The notes beneath the pieces are model-generated. The model worked only from the letters and a program-made list of their open reading frames with translations, did not search any database and had not been told where the DNA came from. A stretch of 64,000 bases of DNA from positions 434,001 to 498,000 of the forward strand of contig NZ_CP148752.1 in the NCBI RefSeq assembly GCF_040448305.1, written 5' to 3'. A program made the translations under genes and the position numbers. Shown piece after piece: positions 1-9,308 of the stretch; the stretch's first letter is position 1; the number at the start of each line of letters is the position of its first letter. The stretch is from Pseudomonas fluorescens (lineage in GTDB: Bacteria > Pseudomonadota > Gammaproteobacteria > Pseudomonadales > Pseudomonadaceae).

Positions 1-757
1 TGCCGACTTCGACCTGGAAATCTGCAACTGCGACCGTTCCATCGGTGCACGGATCTCCGGCGAAATCGCGCGCAAGCACGGCAACCAGGGCATGGCCAAC
101 GCGCCGGTCACGTTCCGCTTCAAAGGCACGGCCGGGCAGAGTTTCGGCGTGTGGAACGCCGGTGGCCTGCACATGTACCTGGAAGGCGACGCCAACGACT
201 ACGTCGGCAAGGGCATGACCGGCGGCAAGCTGGTGATCGTTCCGCCGAAGGGCAGCGTCTACCGCACTCAGGACAGTGCCATCATCGGCAACACCTGCCT
301 GTACGGCGCCACTGGCGGCAAGCTGTTCGCCGCTGGTACCGCGGGCGAGCGTTTCGCCGTGCGTAACTCCGGTGCCCACACCGTCGTGGAAGGCACTGGC
401 GATCACTGTTGCGAGTACATGACCGGTGGTTTCGTCTGCGTATTGGGCAAGACCGGTTACAACTTCGGCTCTGGCATGACCGGTGGTTTCGCCTACGTGC
501 TCGACCAGGACAACAGTTTCGTTGACCGGGTCAACCACGAACTGGTGGAAATCCAGCGGATCAGCGGCGAGGCGATGGAAGCCTACCGTAGCCACCTGCA
601 ACGCGTGCTGAACGAGTACGTCGAGGAGACCGACAGCGAGTGGGGTCGTGAACTCGCCGAGAACCTCGATGATTACGTGCGCCGTTTCTGGCTGGTCAAG
701 CCCAAGGCTGCCAACCTGAAGTCGTTGCTTTCCAGCACCCGTGCCAACCCGCAGTGA
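1..757 (+). CDS. gltB: Glutamate synthase (NADPH) large subunit, C-terminal part
   Basis: The open frame enters from the left edge at base 2 and ends at a TGA at 755-757, so only about the last 250 residues are present. They form the glycine-rich right-handed beta-helix (GXGXG) domain that closes the GOGAT large subunit, seen as repeated GMTGG/GATGG turns. The enzyme makes two glutamates from glutamine and 2-oxoglutarate together with GltD. gltD follows after 32 bases on the same strand, the usual gltBD operon. The internal ATG at 92 is not a real start, because coding continues upstream of it. Confidence 0.97.
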   Translation, partial: ADFDLEICNCDRSIGARISGEIARKHGNQGMANAPVTFRFKGTAGQSFGVWNAGGLHMYLEGDANDYVGKGMTGGKLVIVPPKGSVYRTQDSAIIGNTCLYGATGGKLFAAGTAGERFAVRNSGAHTVVEGTGDHCCEYMTGGFVCVLGKTGYNFGSGMTGGFAYVLDQDNSFVDRVNHELVEIQRISGEAMEAYRSHLQRVLNEYVEETDSEWGRELAENLDDYVRRFWLVKPKAANLKSLLSSTRANPQ

Positions 758-789
758 TATGCGCCTGAAGAGTTTGATGAGGTTTTAAA

Positions 790-2208
790 ATGGCTGAACG
801 TCTGAATAATGACTTCCAGTTCATCGAGGTCGGGCGCAAGGATCCGAAGAAGAAACTGTTGCGTCAACGCAAGAAAGAGTTCGTGGAAATCTACGAACCC
901 TTCAAACCCCAGCAGTCGGCCGACCAGGCCCACCGCTGCCTGGGTTGCGGTAACCCGTATTGCGAATGGAAGTGCCCGGTGCACAACTTCATTCCCAACT
1001 GGCTGAAACTGGTGGCCGAGGGCAACATCCTCCAGGCCGCCGAGCTGTCGCACCAGACCAACACCCTGCCGGAAGTCTGCGGTCGGGTGTGCCCGCAGGA
1101 CCGTCTGTGCGAGGGTGCCTGCACCCTCAACGACGGCTTCGGCGCGGTGACCATCGGCTCGGTGGAGAAGTACATCACCGACACCGCGTTCGCCATGGGC
1201 TGGCGCCCAGACATGTCCAAGGTCAAGCCGACCGGCAAGCGTGTCGCGATCATCGGTGCCGGGCCTGCGGGCCTGGGCTGTGCCGACGTGCTGGTGCGCG
1301 GTGGCGTGACCCCGGTGGTGTTCGACAAGAACCCGGAAATCGGCGGTCTGCTGACCTTCGGCATCCCCGAGTTCAAGCTGGAAAAGACCGTGCTGAGCAA
1401 TCGTCGCGAAGTCTTCAGCGGCATGGGCATCGAGTTCCGCCTCAACACCGAGGTCGGCAAGGACGTGACCATGGAGCAACTGCTCGAAGAATACGATGCG
1501 GTATTCATGGGCATGGGCACCTACACCTACATGAAGGGCGGCTTTGCCGGGGAAGACCTGCCGGGCGTGTACGACGCGCTGGACTTCCTGATCGCCAACG
1601 TCAACCGCAACCTGGGCTTTGAAAAGTCGCCGGAAGATTTCGTCGACATGAAAGGCAAGAAGGTCGTGGTACTCGGCGGCGGCGACACGGCGATGGACTG
1701 CAACCGCACCTCGATCCGTCAGGGCGCCAAGTCGGTGACCTGCGCCTATCGTCGTGACGAAGCGAACATGCCTGGCTCGCGCAAAGAGGTGAAGAACGCC
1801 AAGGAAGAAGGCGTGAAATTCCTCTACAACCGCCAGCCGATCGCCATTGTCGGTGAAGACAAGGTCGAAGGCGTGAAGGTGGTCGAGACCCGTCTCGGCG
1901 AGCCGGACGCCCGTGGTCGTCGCAGCCCCGAGCCGATCCCGGGCTCCGAAGAGATCATCCCGGCCGACGCCGTGGTCATCGCTTTCGGTTTCCGCCCAAG
2001 CCCGGCGCCGTGGTTCGAGCAGTTCGAGATCCAGACCGACAGCCAGGGCCGCGTGGTGGCGCCGGAACAAGGTCAGTACAAGCACCAGACCAGCAACCCG
2101 AAAATCTTCGCCGGTGGCGACATGGTGCGCGGTTCCGACCTGGTGGTGACAGCGATCTTCGAAGGCCGTAATGCGGCGGAAGGGATCCTGGATTACCTGG
2201 GCGTCTGA
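790..2208 (+). CDS. gltD: Glutamate synthase (NADPH) small subunit
   Basis: The 472-residue protein is full length for GltD. It transfers electrons from NADPH through FAD and iron-sulfur clusters to the GltB subunit. Two cysteine clusters (C50, C53, C58, C62 and C97, C101, C107, C111) match the N-terminal 4Fe-4S region. A GAGPAG dinucleotide-binding loop lies near residues 156-161, and a second GGGDTA loop near residue 290 fits the NADPH site. The ATG is preceded by a GAGG ribosome-binding site about 10 bases upstream. It is co-transcribed with gltB. The REP pair just after it suggests the operon ends here. Confidence 0.97.
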   Translation: MAERLNNDFQFIEVGRKDPKKKLLRQRKKEFVEIYEPFKPQQSADQAHRCLGCGNPYCEWKCPVHNFIPNWLKLVAEGNILQAAELSHQTNTLPEVCGRVCPQDRLCEGACTLNDGFGAVTIGSVEKYITDTAFAMGWRPDMSKVKPTGKRVAIIGAGPAGLGCADVLVRGGVTPVVFDKNPEIGGLLTFGIPEFKLEKTVLSNRREVFSGMGIEFRLNTEVGKDVTMEQLLEEYDAVFMGMGTYTYMKGGFAGEDLPGVYDALDFLIANVNRNLGFEKSPEDFVDMKGKKVVVLGGGDTAMDCNRTSIRQGAKSVTCAYRRDEANMPGSRKEVKNAKEEGVKFLYNRQPIAIVGEDKVEGVKVVETRLGEPDARGRRSPEPIPGSEEIIPADAVVIAFGFRPSPAPWFEQFEIQTDSQGRVVAPEQGQYKHQTSNPKIFAGGDMVRGSDLVVTAIFEGRNAAEGILDYLGV

Positions 2209-2239
2209 CCCCAGAACCAGGCTTGAAATGCAGTAACCC

Positions 2240-2330
2240 TGTGGGAGCGAGCCTGCTCGCGAAAGCGGTCTGTCAGCCAACTTCTATGTTGGATGTGCCG
2301 GCCTCTTCGCGAGCAGGCTCGCTCCCACAG
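2240..2330. repeat. REPIN-like inverted REP pair (GTGGGAGCGAGCCTGCTCGCG type)
   Basis: TGTGGGAGCGAGCCTGCTCG at the left is mirrored by its reverse complement at the right, about 40 bases apart. Such paired REPs are dispersed by RAYT transposases in fluorescent pseudomonads. The pair sits between gltD and hemE. Confidence 0.9.
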
Positions 2331-2461
2331 TCGTTTTGTGGTGAGGCAAATACTGCATTCCACCGCGACAAATTGACCCGATAGACAAAAGGCTGACCTG
2401 CAACCGTGCCTTTTGCGCCCGGCTCTGAGAAAATGCCCTCACTTTTTTTCCGGATGCCGAC

Positions 2462-3529
2462 ATGACTGCCCTGAAGAACGACCGTTTCCTGCGCGCCCTG
2501 CTCAAGCAACCTGTAGACGTCACCCCCGTGTGGATGATGCGTCAGGCCGGTCGCTACCTGCCTGAATACCGCGCCAGCCGTGCCAAGGCCGGCGACTTCA
2601 TGAGCCTGTGCATGAACCCGGCGTTCGCTTGCGAAGTCACGATGCAGCCGCTCGACCGCTATCCGCAACTGGATGCGGCAATCCTCTTTTCCGACATCCT
2701 GACCATCCCCGATGCCATGGGCCAAGGCCTGTACTTCGAAACCGGCGAAGGTCCGCGCTTCAAGAAAGTCGTCAGCACCCTGGCCGACATCGAAGCCTTG
2801 CCGATTCCTGATCCGCAAAAAGACCTGGGTTACGTGATGGACGCGGTCAGCACCATCCGCCGCGAACTGAACGGCCGCGTGCCGCTGATCGGCTTTGCCG
2901 GCAGCCCATGGACCCTGGCCACCTACATGGTCGAAGGCGGCTCGTCGAAAGACTACCGCAAGACCAAAACCATGCTCTACGACAACCCGCAAGCCTTGCA
3001 CCTGCTGCTGGACAAGCTCGCGCAGACGGTCACCAGCTACCTCAACGGCCAGATCATGGCCGGTGCCCAAGCGGTGCAGATCTTCGACAGCTGGGGCGGC
3101 AGCCTGTCGGCGGCGGCGTACCAGGAATTCTCCCTGGCCTACATGAAGAAAATTGTCAGCGGCCTGATCCGCGAGCACGAAGGGCGCAAGGTGCCGGTGA
3201 TCCTGTTCACCAAGAACGGTGGCCTGTGGCTGGAAAGCATCGCCGACGCCGGTGCTGATGCATTGGGTCTGGACTGGACCTGCGACATCGGCAACGCCCG
3301 CGCCCGTGTCGGCGACAAGGTCGCGCTGCAAGGCAACATGGACCCGACCGTGCTCTACGCCAAACCGGAAGCCATCCGCGCAGAAGTCGGGCGTATTCTG
3401 GCCAGCTACGGCAAGGGCAGCGGCCACGTGTTCAACCTCGGCCATGGCATCACGCCGGAAGTCGATCCGGAACACGCCGGTGCATTCTTGCGTGCCGTGC
3501 ATGAATTGTCGGCGCAATATCACGAGTAA
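2462..3529 (+). CDS. hemE: Uroporphyrinogen decarboxylase
   Basis: The 355-residue protein is full length for HemE, which decarboxylates the four acetate side chains of uroporphyrinogen III to give coproporphyrinogen III in haem synthesis. The N-terminal signature WMMRQAGRYLPEYR is present, as are the substrate-binding SDILTIPDAMG loop with its catalytic aspartate and the C-terminal FNLGHGITPEVDPEH motif. It is a single-gene unit: about 250 bases with a REP pair lie upstream and a strong terminator follows. Confidence 0.98.
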   Translation: MTALKNDRFLRALLKQPVDVTPVWMMRQAGRYLPEYRASRAKAGDFMSLCMNPAFACEVTMQPLDRYPQLDAAILFSDILTIPDAMGQGLYFETGEGPRFKKVVSTLADIEALPIPDPQKDLGYVMDAVSTIRRELNGRVPLIGFAGSPWTLATYMVEGGSSKDYRKTKTMLYDNPQALHLLLDKLAQTVTSYLNGQIMAGAQAVQIFDSWGGSLSAAAYQEFSLAYMKKIVSGLIREHEGRKVPVILFTKNGGLWLESIADAGADALGLDWTCDIGNARARVGDKVALQGNMDPTVLYAKPEAIRAEVGRILASYGKGSGHVFNLGHGITPEVDPEHAGAFLRAVHELSAQYHE

Positions 3530-3550
3530 CGGTCAACGCCGTTTTCCAGA

Positions 3551-3584
3551 AGCCTGTCCCGCCTCGTGCCGGACAGGCTTTTTT
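3551..3584 (+). terminator. Rho-independent terminator of hemE
   Basis: AGCCTGTCC at 3551-3559 pairs perfectly with GGACAGGCT at 3571-3579, and a run of six T follows. It lies 22 bases after the hemE stop. Confidence 0.92.
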
Positions 3585-3823
3585 GTGCCCTACAGAAACA
3601 CGGCCCGGATAAAGCATTTCTTCCTGTAAGAGTGTTTCCTTTCTTTGTCGGAAAACCGAAGGCGCAGACTATTCCCGCCTGGTTCGATGATTACTCCTAC
3701 ATAGAACTCTTCGTCATCCCCGTAAGGTTCCAGACCCCTGTTCAGCGCAATTCTGAACAATAACGAAGGGAACATCGCCGCCTGCAAGGTGCGTTGTTTT
3801 CGATAAGCAGTCTGGAATACGTC
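3585..3823 (+). other. Intergenic region upstream of the LPMO gene
   Basis: These roughly 240 bases separate the hemE terminator from the LPMO gene. They should hold the LPMO promoter and any control site, but I could not identify a convincing promoter or operator. Short ORFs across it have no recognisable product. Confidence 0.4.
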
Positions 3824-5290
3824 ATGAAAATAACTTTTGATAAAAGAAGTGCGCTAACCGCCTGCACTTCATCGATGGTCCTGTTATCGGCAATGCTGGC
3901 CTCTCAAACCGTTTCCGCCCATGGCTATCTGGACGTGCCACCGTCCCGTGCTCTGTTGTGCCAGAAAGGGGTCAACACCAACTGCGGCGACGAGCAGTTC
4001 GAACCGCAGAGTGTTGGTGAAACCTTCAAAGGCTTTCCGGCGGGCGTCGGTGGTACTCCATTGCAAGGACCGGTCGATGGCAAGATTGCCAGCGGTGGTA
4101 ACGCCCGTTTCTCAACCTTGGATGCCCAGTTCGCCACCCGTTGGCACCTGACGGAAATCAGGGATCGCAACATCGATTTCCAATGGCGTTACACCGCGGT
4201 TCACCCGGCCACCAAGCACGAGTATTTCATCACCCGCAACGGCTGGAATCCGAACGAATCCCTCAAGCGCGCCACCTTCGAAAGCACGCCGTTCTGCACC
4301 ATCGACGGTGGCAACCAGAAACCGTCCAACAGCGACAAACACAACTGCACCATTCCAGCTGACAAATCCGGCCACCACGTCGTCCTGGCCATCTGGACCG
4401 TGGGCGATACCGATGCCGCGTTCTACAACGCTACGGATCTGAACATCTTGGCAGAGCCTGAGCTGCCTGGTGGCTGGTCCTCGGTTGGCAGCATTGCGCC
4501 ATCGACCACGTTGCTGGTAGGCGACAAGGTCAAGGCCCGCGCGTTCACCGCCAATGGTGAGAGTCCGGACTACAGCGTCGAAATCAGCATCGAAAACGCT
4601 GAAGACGGCACGCCGCAAAACTGGTCGTTCAAGTTGGCGGAAAAAATCAACGCGACCCACACCCTGGTTCGCGCCGGTATCCGTGACGAGAGCGGCAATG
4701 TTGTCCCGGTCAAAGGCACCAATCGCCTCTACGCGCAAAAAGAAAGCGGCGTAGTCCGCTACGAAGTGCAGCTGGACATGAAGGAAGACACCGCTGCCCG
4801 CATGTCGGTGGCCTCGCAGCAAGCCGAATACGTTCTGGATAAAGGCCGGGCCAAGGTCGAGTTCAGCATGATTTCGAACCGCCCGATGAACGTCGAAGCC
4901 ACCTTGTTCGATCAGAACAACAAACCGGTTGGCACCACGTCGGCTCAAGTGGCCAGTGGTTCCACCTCGCTGTCCATGGATGTGCGTAGCAACCCGGGCG
5001 TGCACACACTGACCCTGGTCGGCACCACGCTGGATGGTCGCACTACCCGTCAGGATACTCAGGCCACCCAGATGACCGGTGAAGGCGCTGGCATCGAATA
5101 CGACTTCGTGTTCCCTGATGGCATCAGCGGCTACACCGCTGGTACCAAGGTGTTGCAGCCGAAGACCGACGAAGTCTTTGAGTGCAAGCCGTTCCCTGAG
5201 TCGGGTTACTGCAAGCAGTACAGCCCAACCGCCAACGGCTTCGAGCCGGGTGTTGGTGCTCACTGGCACATGGCGTGGGACAAGTTGTAA
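3824..5290 (+). CDS. Secreted AA10 lytic polysaccharide monooxygenase, GbpA-like
   Basis: This 488-residue protein probably binds chitin and cleaves it oxidatively. I chose the ATG at 3824 because it gives a proper signal peptide (residues 1-32, ending VSA). Cleavage there exposes H33 (HGYLDVP), the first ligand of the copper histidine brace. A second conserved His lies in the TKHEYFITRNGW segment, and an AFYNATD axial region follows. The AA10 domain runs to about residue 220. GbpA-type middle domains follow, and the last 55 residues, rich in Tyr, Trp and Cys, look like a CBM5/12/73 chitin-binding module. GbpA of Vibrio cholerae is a type II substrate; here the gene directly precedes the gsp operon, so it is the likely cargo. 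Confidence 0.93.
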   Translation: MKITFDKRSALTACTSSMVLLSAMLASQTVSAHGYLDVPPSRALLCQKGVNTNCGDEQFEPQSVGETFKGFPAGVGGTPLQGPVDGKIASGGNARFSTLDAQFATRWHLTEIRDRNIDFQWRYTAVHPATKHEYFITRNGWNPNESLKRATFESTPFCTIDGGNQKPSNSDKHNCTIPADKSGHHVVLAIWTVGDTDAAFYNATDLNILAEPELPGGWSSVGSIAPSTTLLVGDKVKARAFTANGESPDYSVEISIENAEDGTPQNWSFKLAEKINATHTLVRAGIRDESGNVVPVKGTNRLYAQKESGVVRYEVQLDMKEDTAARMSVASQQAEYVLDKGRAKVEFSMISNRPMNVEATLFDQNNKPVGTTSAQVASGSTSLSMDVRSNPGVHTLTLVGTTLDGRTTRQDTQATQMTGEGAGIEYDFVFPDGISGYTAGTKVLQPKTDEVFECKPFPESGYCKQYSPTANGFEPGVGAHWHMAWDKL

Positions 5291-5302
5291 GTCCTCGCAA
5301 CT

Positions 5303-5337
5303 GGCTTCAGGTGGCCTCAAAAAGGTCGCCTGAAGCC
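5303..5337 (+). terminator. Hairpin between the LPMO gene and gspC (attenuator or partial terminator)
   Basis: GGCTTCAGG at 5303-5311 pairs with CCTGAAGCC at 5329-5337, and the stem extends inward through GGCC/GGTC to about 14 pairs. No T-run follows, so it may damp read-through into gspC or protect the LPMO mRNA end rather than stop transcription fully. Confidence 0.6.
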
Positions 5338-5366
5338 GGGCGTCTCTGTTGAGTATCGAGTTAAAA

Positions 5367-5903
5367 ATGAAGGTTTCGAAATTCTCCGGACAACGCTTTC
5401 GGGCGTGCCTGAGCAGCGTTTGTTGGCTCGCGTTGCCAGTGGGCGGCGCAGTGTTTCTGGCGTGGCAGGAAATGGAGTTTCGCGAGCATCTGGCTTCACC
5501 GTCGCCCGACATTGCAACCCGAGTGCCGGTGCCTGTACGTGAACCGCTCGAAACAGCATCGATTGCCATTGTGTTCGGCCTGACGACGGAGGCCACACCG
5601 CAGCCCAGCTCCGAGCCGATGACTTTGCAAGCGAGCTTTGTCAGCAACGGATTATCCAAGGCACTGCTGGCCAATGCACAAGGCTCTCGTCTCTATCAGG
5701 TGGGTGAGCGCTTGCCTGGCGGCAGCGTCCTGCGTCGTATCGAGACCCACCAGGTTGCACTGTGGAACAAGGGGCGAGAAGAGCTGCTAACGCTCGTGCC
5801 TTCTGGCGCACGTTTTCTGAAGGGACTCGAATCATCCGTCGATTCTCAACCGGTTACCACGACCACGCGCTTTTTACGCCCGCTCTCCGGGCAACCAGAG
5901 TGA
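5367..5903 (+). CDS. gspC: Type II secretion system protein GspC, short form
   Basis: This inner-membrane protein links the secretin GspD to the cytoplasmic-membrane platform. The product has one membrane segment near the N-terminus (about residues 15-35), a proline-rich linker, and a homology-region (HR) domain with the pattern ALLANAQGSRLYQVGERLPGG. At about 178 residues it is much shorter than usual GspC (roughly 270-300): the C-terminal PDZ or coiled-coil part is absent. The ATG at 5367 is preferred; an in-frame TTG at 5349 would add six residues. Its TGA overlaps the gspD ATG. Confidence 0.85.
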   Translation: MKVSKFSGQRFRACLSSVCWLALPVGGAVFLAWQEMEFREHLASPSPDIATRVPVPVREPLETASIAIVFGLTTEATPQPSSEPMTLQASFVSNGLSKALLANAQGSRLYQVGERLPGGSVLRRIETHQVALWNKGREELLTLVPSGARFLKGLESSVDSQPVTTTTRFLRPLSGQPE

Positions 5904-7828
5904 TGAATTTCATGAACAGCTTCGTCGGTGTGCATTGGTTGCGCTCCATGTTTCTGCTTGCCGTTTTGGCGGCTGCAACCTTTTCGGGCACGCTTCGCGC
6001 TGAAGAAAAATGGCAGCTGGCGATGAACAACGCTGAGCTGCGCGACATCGTCGAAGAGATCTCCGGCATTCTGGGAACCACCGTGGTGCTGGACCCCAAA
6101 GTCTCCGGTCGTATCACCGTCATGTCCCGGCAGGCCCTCGATCGTGAGGGGGTGCGTCGGTTGTTCTATTCAGTGCTCGACGCCCACAACTTCACGGTGA
6201 TCGATGAGGGCGACCGGATTCTCATCACCCCGGTTGCCGAGGCCAAGACCCGGGCCGGCCAGGGCACGGTAAAAACCACCACGGCGTCGCAGTTCGTGAC
6301 CGAAGTCATCGGCTTGAACACCAGCAGTGCCTCCGATATTGCCGGGCTGGTGCGACCGTTGGTGTCTGCCAATGGTTACGTCGGCCCTTCGGTGTCGGCC
6401 AACGCGTTGGTGCTGACCGATACGGCTGCCAATGTGAAGCGCATTGCCCGGGTGATCCGCGAGCTGGACTCCGGGCAGAACAACCTGCACGCGGTGGTTC
6501 AGCTCAAGCATGCCCAGGCGGGCGATGTCGCGCCGGTGATCGAGGCCTCCATGGGCAAGCGCAATGCCGATTCAGCGATACAGGTACTGGCCGACACCAG
6601 GACCAATCGCCTGATTTTCATCGGCCCGCCGGTCGTTCGCCAGCGCTTGATCGAACTGGCCCGAGGTCTCGATACGCCGGCCACCACGACGCTCGACAAT
6701 GCCCGAGTGATTCGCCTGCGTCACAGCGATGCCAAGCAGTTGGCCGAGATCCTGGAGTCGATGGGGCAGGGCAGAAAGCAGACATCCGCCGTCGGCAGCG
6801 CTAAGGACACATCTGGCGCTGCAACCTTCATGATCAAGGCCGACGAAAGCCAGAACGCACTGGTGCTGATCGCCGAGCCGGCGCAGGTGCGGACGATCGA
6901 GAACATCGTGCGTCAGCTGGACCAGCCACGAGCCCAGGTGTTGATCCATGCCGCCATCGTCGAAATCTCCGGCGACATCGCCGAGGCCGTCGGCGTGCAG
7001 TGGAACCTCAGCACAGGTGACGCCAAGGGCTTCATCAACTTTCCTGGCACCGACATTCCGATTGTGGGCGGGCTGAAGTTCGACGAGAAAAGATCGGCGC
7101 CGGAAGGGGCGATCCTGCAACTGGGCAGCGACCGCTTCGGCGCGCTGATTTCAGCCCTGGCCAGCAATACCCACAGCAACCTGCTGTCCACGCCGAGCCT
7201 GTTGACCCTGGACAATCAGGAAGCCGAAATCATCGTCGGCCAGAATGTGCCGTTCAAGACCGGCTCCTATGCCACCAACAGCAACGGCGGGGAGAATCCG
7301 TTCACCACTGTCGAGCGCAAGGACGTCGGCATCAGCCTGAAGATCAAGCCTTACATCAACGAAGGCTCGACGTTGCGCCTGGAGGTCGAACAGGAAGTGT
7401 CGGACATCGCACCGTCAGTGTCGGGGATCGACTCCTCGGACCTGATCACCAACAAGCGAGCGCTCAAGAGCACCATCCTCGCGGACGATGGCGAAATCAT
7501 CGTGATCGGCGGCCTGATCCGGGACAGCGTGCGCACCCAGAAAAGCGGCGTGCCGCTGCTGCGTGACATTCCCTACCTCGGCGCGTTGTTCCGCTGGAGC
7601 CGCGACACCCAGACCAAAAGCAACCTGATGGTGTTCTTGCGCCCGACCATCGTGCGCAGCAAGGAAGACCTGTCCCAGGTCAGCCAGCAGCGTTACAACG
7701 CGCTGCGTGACTTGAGCAAATCAGGGGCGGGGGAGAACAACTCGTTGTTGCTGCCATCCGAGGCGCGCGGGTTGTTCGAACCGGCCAGCGATGCGCCAGT
7801 GTTCGATTTGCGCAGCAAGGCGCAGTAA
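5903..7828 (+). CDS. gspD: Type II secretion outer-membrane secretin GspD
   Basis: This 641-residue secretin forms the outer-membrane channel. A signal peptide (about residues 1-33, ending LRA) is followed by N0 (LAMNNAELRDIVEEISGILG), the N1-N3 repeats and a C-terminal secretin domain with the typical ALISALASNTHSNLLSTPSL and GGLIRDS motifs. The C-terminus is short with no obvious pilotin-binding S-domain. The ATG at 5903 overlaps the gspC stop (TGATG). The frame is open upstream to 5762, but that part overlaps gspC and would bury the signal peptide. Confidence 0.95.
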   Translation: MNFMNSFVGVHWLRSMFLLAVLAAATFSGTLRAEEKWQLAMNNAELRDIVEEISGILGTTVVLDPKVSGRITVMSRQALDREGVRRLFYSVLDAHNFTVIDEGDRILITPVAEAKTRAGQGTVKTTTASQFVTEVIGLNTSSASDIAGLVRPLVSANGYVGPSVSANALVLTDTAANVKRIARVIRELDSGQNNLHAVVQLKHAQAGDVAPVIEASMGKRNADSAIQVLADTRTNRLIFIGPPVVRQRLIELARGLDTPATTTLDNARVIRLRHSDAKQLAEILESMGQGRKQTSAVGSAKDTSGAATFMIKADESQNALVLIAEPAQVRTIENIVRQLDQPRAQVLIHAAIVEISGDIAEAVGVQWNLSTGDAKGFINFPGTDIPIVGGLKFDEKRSAPEGAILQLGSDRFGALISALASNTHSNLLSTPSLLTLDNQEAEIIVGQNVPFKTGSYATNSNGGENPFTTVERKDVGISLKIKPYINEGSTLRLEVEQEVSDIAPSVSGIDSSDLITNKRALKSTILADDGEIIVIGGLIRDSVRTQKSGVPLLRDIPYLGALFRWSRDTQTKSNLMVFLRPTIVRSKEDLSQVSQQRYNALRDLSKSGAGENNSLLLPSEARGLFEPASDAPVFDLRSKAQ

Positions 7829-7832
7829 ATCC

Positions 7833-9305
7833 ATGAGCGAACTCTGTGAGCAATTGCCCTTCGGCTTCGCCCGGCGTTTTGGCGTGTTGCTGGAGCATGA
7901 CGGCGACGACCTGCGCCTTGCCCTGCGTAGCGATGCGCCGCTCGCCGCATTGGCGGAGGCGCGCCGGGTGTGCGGGCGGGCATTGCCGTTTCAAATCGTC
8001 GGGGCCGATGAGTACGCCTCGCGCCTGGCGGCGGCCTATCGCGAGGGGCACAGTGCGGTGGAGCAAGTTGCCCAGGGACTGGACGAAGAACTGGACTTGC
8101 TCAGCCTGGTCGATCAGGTCCCGCAAACCGCCGACCTGCTGGAGCAACAGGGCGACGCACCGATCATTCGCCTGATCAACGCGCTGCTCGGTGAAGCGGT
8201 GCGTGAGCATGCCTCGGATGTGCACCTGGAAACCTTCGAGCAGTACCTGTCGGTGCGCATGCGGGTGGATGGTCAACTGCGTGAAATGCTCAGGCCCAAG
8301 CGCGAACTGGCGACGCTGCTGGTGTCGCGGATCAAGGTCATGGCGCGCCTGGACATTGCGGAAAAACGCGTGCCCCAGGATGGACGAATGGCCTTGCGCC
8401 TGGCCGGGCATGAAGTCGATGTGCGGGTCTCGACGCTGCCTTCGGCCCATGGCGAACGGGTGGTGCTGCGCCTGCTCGACAAGCAGGCCGGGCGCCTGGA
8501 CCTGCATCGGCTGGGTATGCCGGACGATACCCTCGCGGTCCTGCGCCAGTTGTTGGGCAAACCCCACGGCATCCTGTTGGTGACCGGGCCGACCGGTTCC
8601 GGCAAGACCACCAGCCTGTACGCCGCGCTGAGCAGTCTGAATGACCAGACCCGCAACATCCTGACGGTCGAAGACCCGATCGAATATCACCTGCCGGGCG
8701 TCGGTCAGATGCCGGTCAATCCGAAAGTCGACATGACCTTCGCCCGGGGCCTGCGGGCGATTTTGCGCCAGGACCCGGACGTGGTGATGGTCGGCGAAAT
8801 CCGTGACCGCGAAACCGCCGAGATCGCTGTCCAGGCGTCCTTGACCGGGCATCTGGTGCTCTCGACCCTGCACACCAGCAGCGCGGCAGGCGCGGTCACG
8901 CGGCTGGTAGACATGGGCGTCGATGCCTATCTGCTGGCGTCCTCGCTGGTGGGCATTCTGGCCCAGCGCCTGCTGCGCACCTTGTGCCCCCATTGCAAGG
9001 TTTCGTACCTCGCCGACGCGGCAGCCTGCCAGCGCCTGGGGCTCGACACCGCCACGCCGCACACCCTGTTCAAGGCCTCGGGCTGTGAACAGTGCCAGCA
9101 CGGCTATCGCGGCCGCATCGGCATTTACGAACTGATCAGCGTCACACCCGCCGTCTCGGCGCTGATCCATCAGGGCGCCCACGAGCAAATCCTCGTCGAC
9201 GAAACACGCAAGGTCTCGCGCAGCCTGTTCCAGGACGGGCGCCAGCGGGTGCTGGAAGGATTGACCAGCCTTGATGAATTGCTGCGCGTGACGCAGGAGA
9301 ACTGA
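7833..9305 (+). CDS. gspE: Type II secretion ATPase GspE
   Basis: This 490-residue cytoplasmic ATPase drives pseudopilus assembly. The Walker A loop GPTGSGKT is at residues 252-259, an acidic Walker B-type segment reads VVMVGEIRDRET, and the His-box region follows. A four-cysteine zinc site (CPHC ... CEQC) sits in the C-terminal part, as in GspE but not in most PilT proteins. The start at 7833 lies four bases after the gspD stop; an upstream in-frame start would overlap gspD. Confidence 0.96.
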   Translation: MSELCEQLPFGFARRFGVLLEHDGDDLRLALRSDAPLAALAEARRVCGRALPFQIVGADEYASRLAAAYREGHSAVEQVAQGLDEELDLLSLVDQVPQTADLLEQQGDAPIIRLINALLGEAVREHASDVHLETFEQYLSVRMRVDGQLREMLRPKRELATLLVSRIKVMARLDIAEKRVPQDGRMALRLAGHEVDVRVSTLPSAHGERVVLRLLDKQAGRLDLHRLGMPDDTLAVLRQLLGKPHGILLVTGPTGSGKTTSLYAALSSLNDQTRNILTVEDPIEYHLPGVGQMPVNPKVDMTFARGLRAILRQDPDVVMVGEIRDRETAEIAVQASLTGHLVLSTLHTSSAAGAVTRLVDMGVDAYLLASSLVGILAQRLLRTLCPHCKVSYLADAAACQRLGLDTATPHTLFKASGCEQCQHGYRGRIGIYELISVTPAVSALIHQGAHEQILVDETRKVSRSLFQDGRQRVLEGLTSLDELLRVTQEN

Positions 9306-9308
9306 CCG

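Noticed and set aside
673..2280. 535-codon open frame opposite gltD
   Set aside because: It is the antisense shadow of gltD in high-GC DNA; its composition and lack of motifs show no real protein.
3566..3763. 65-codon ORFs between hemE and the LPMO gene
   Set aside because: Starts inside the hemE terminator, with no recognisable product or ribosome-binding site.
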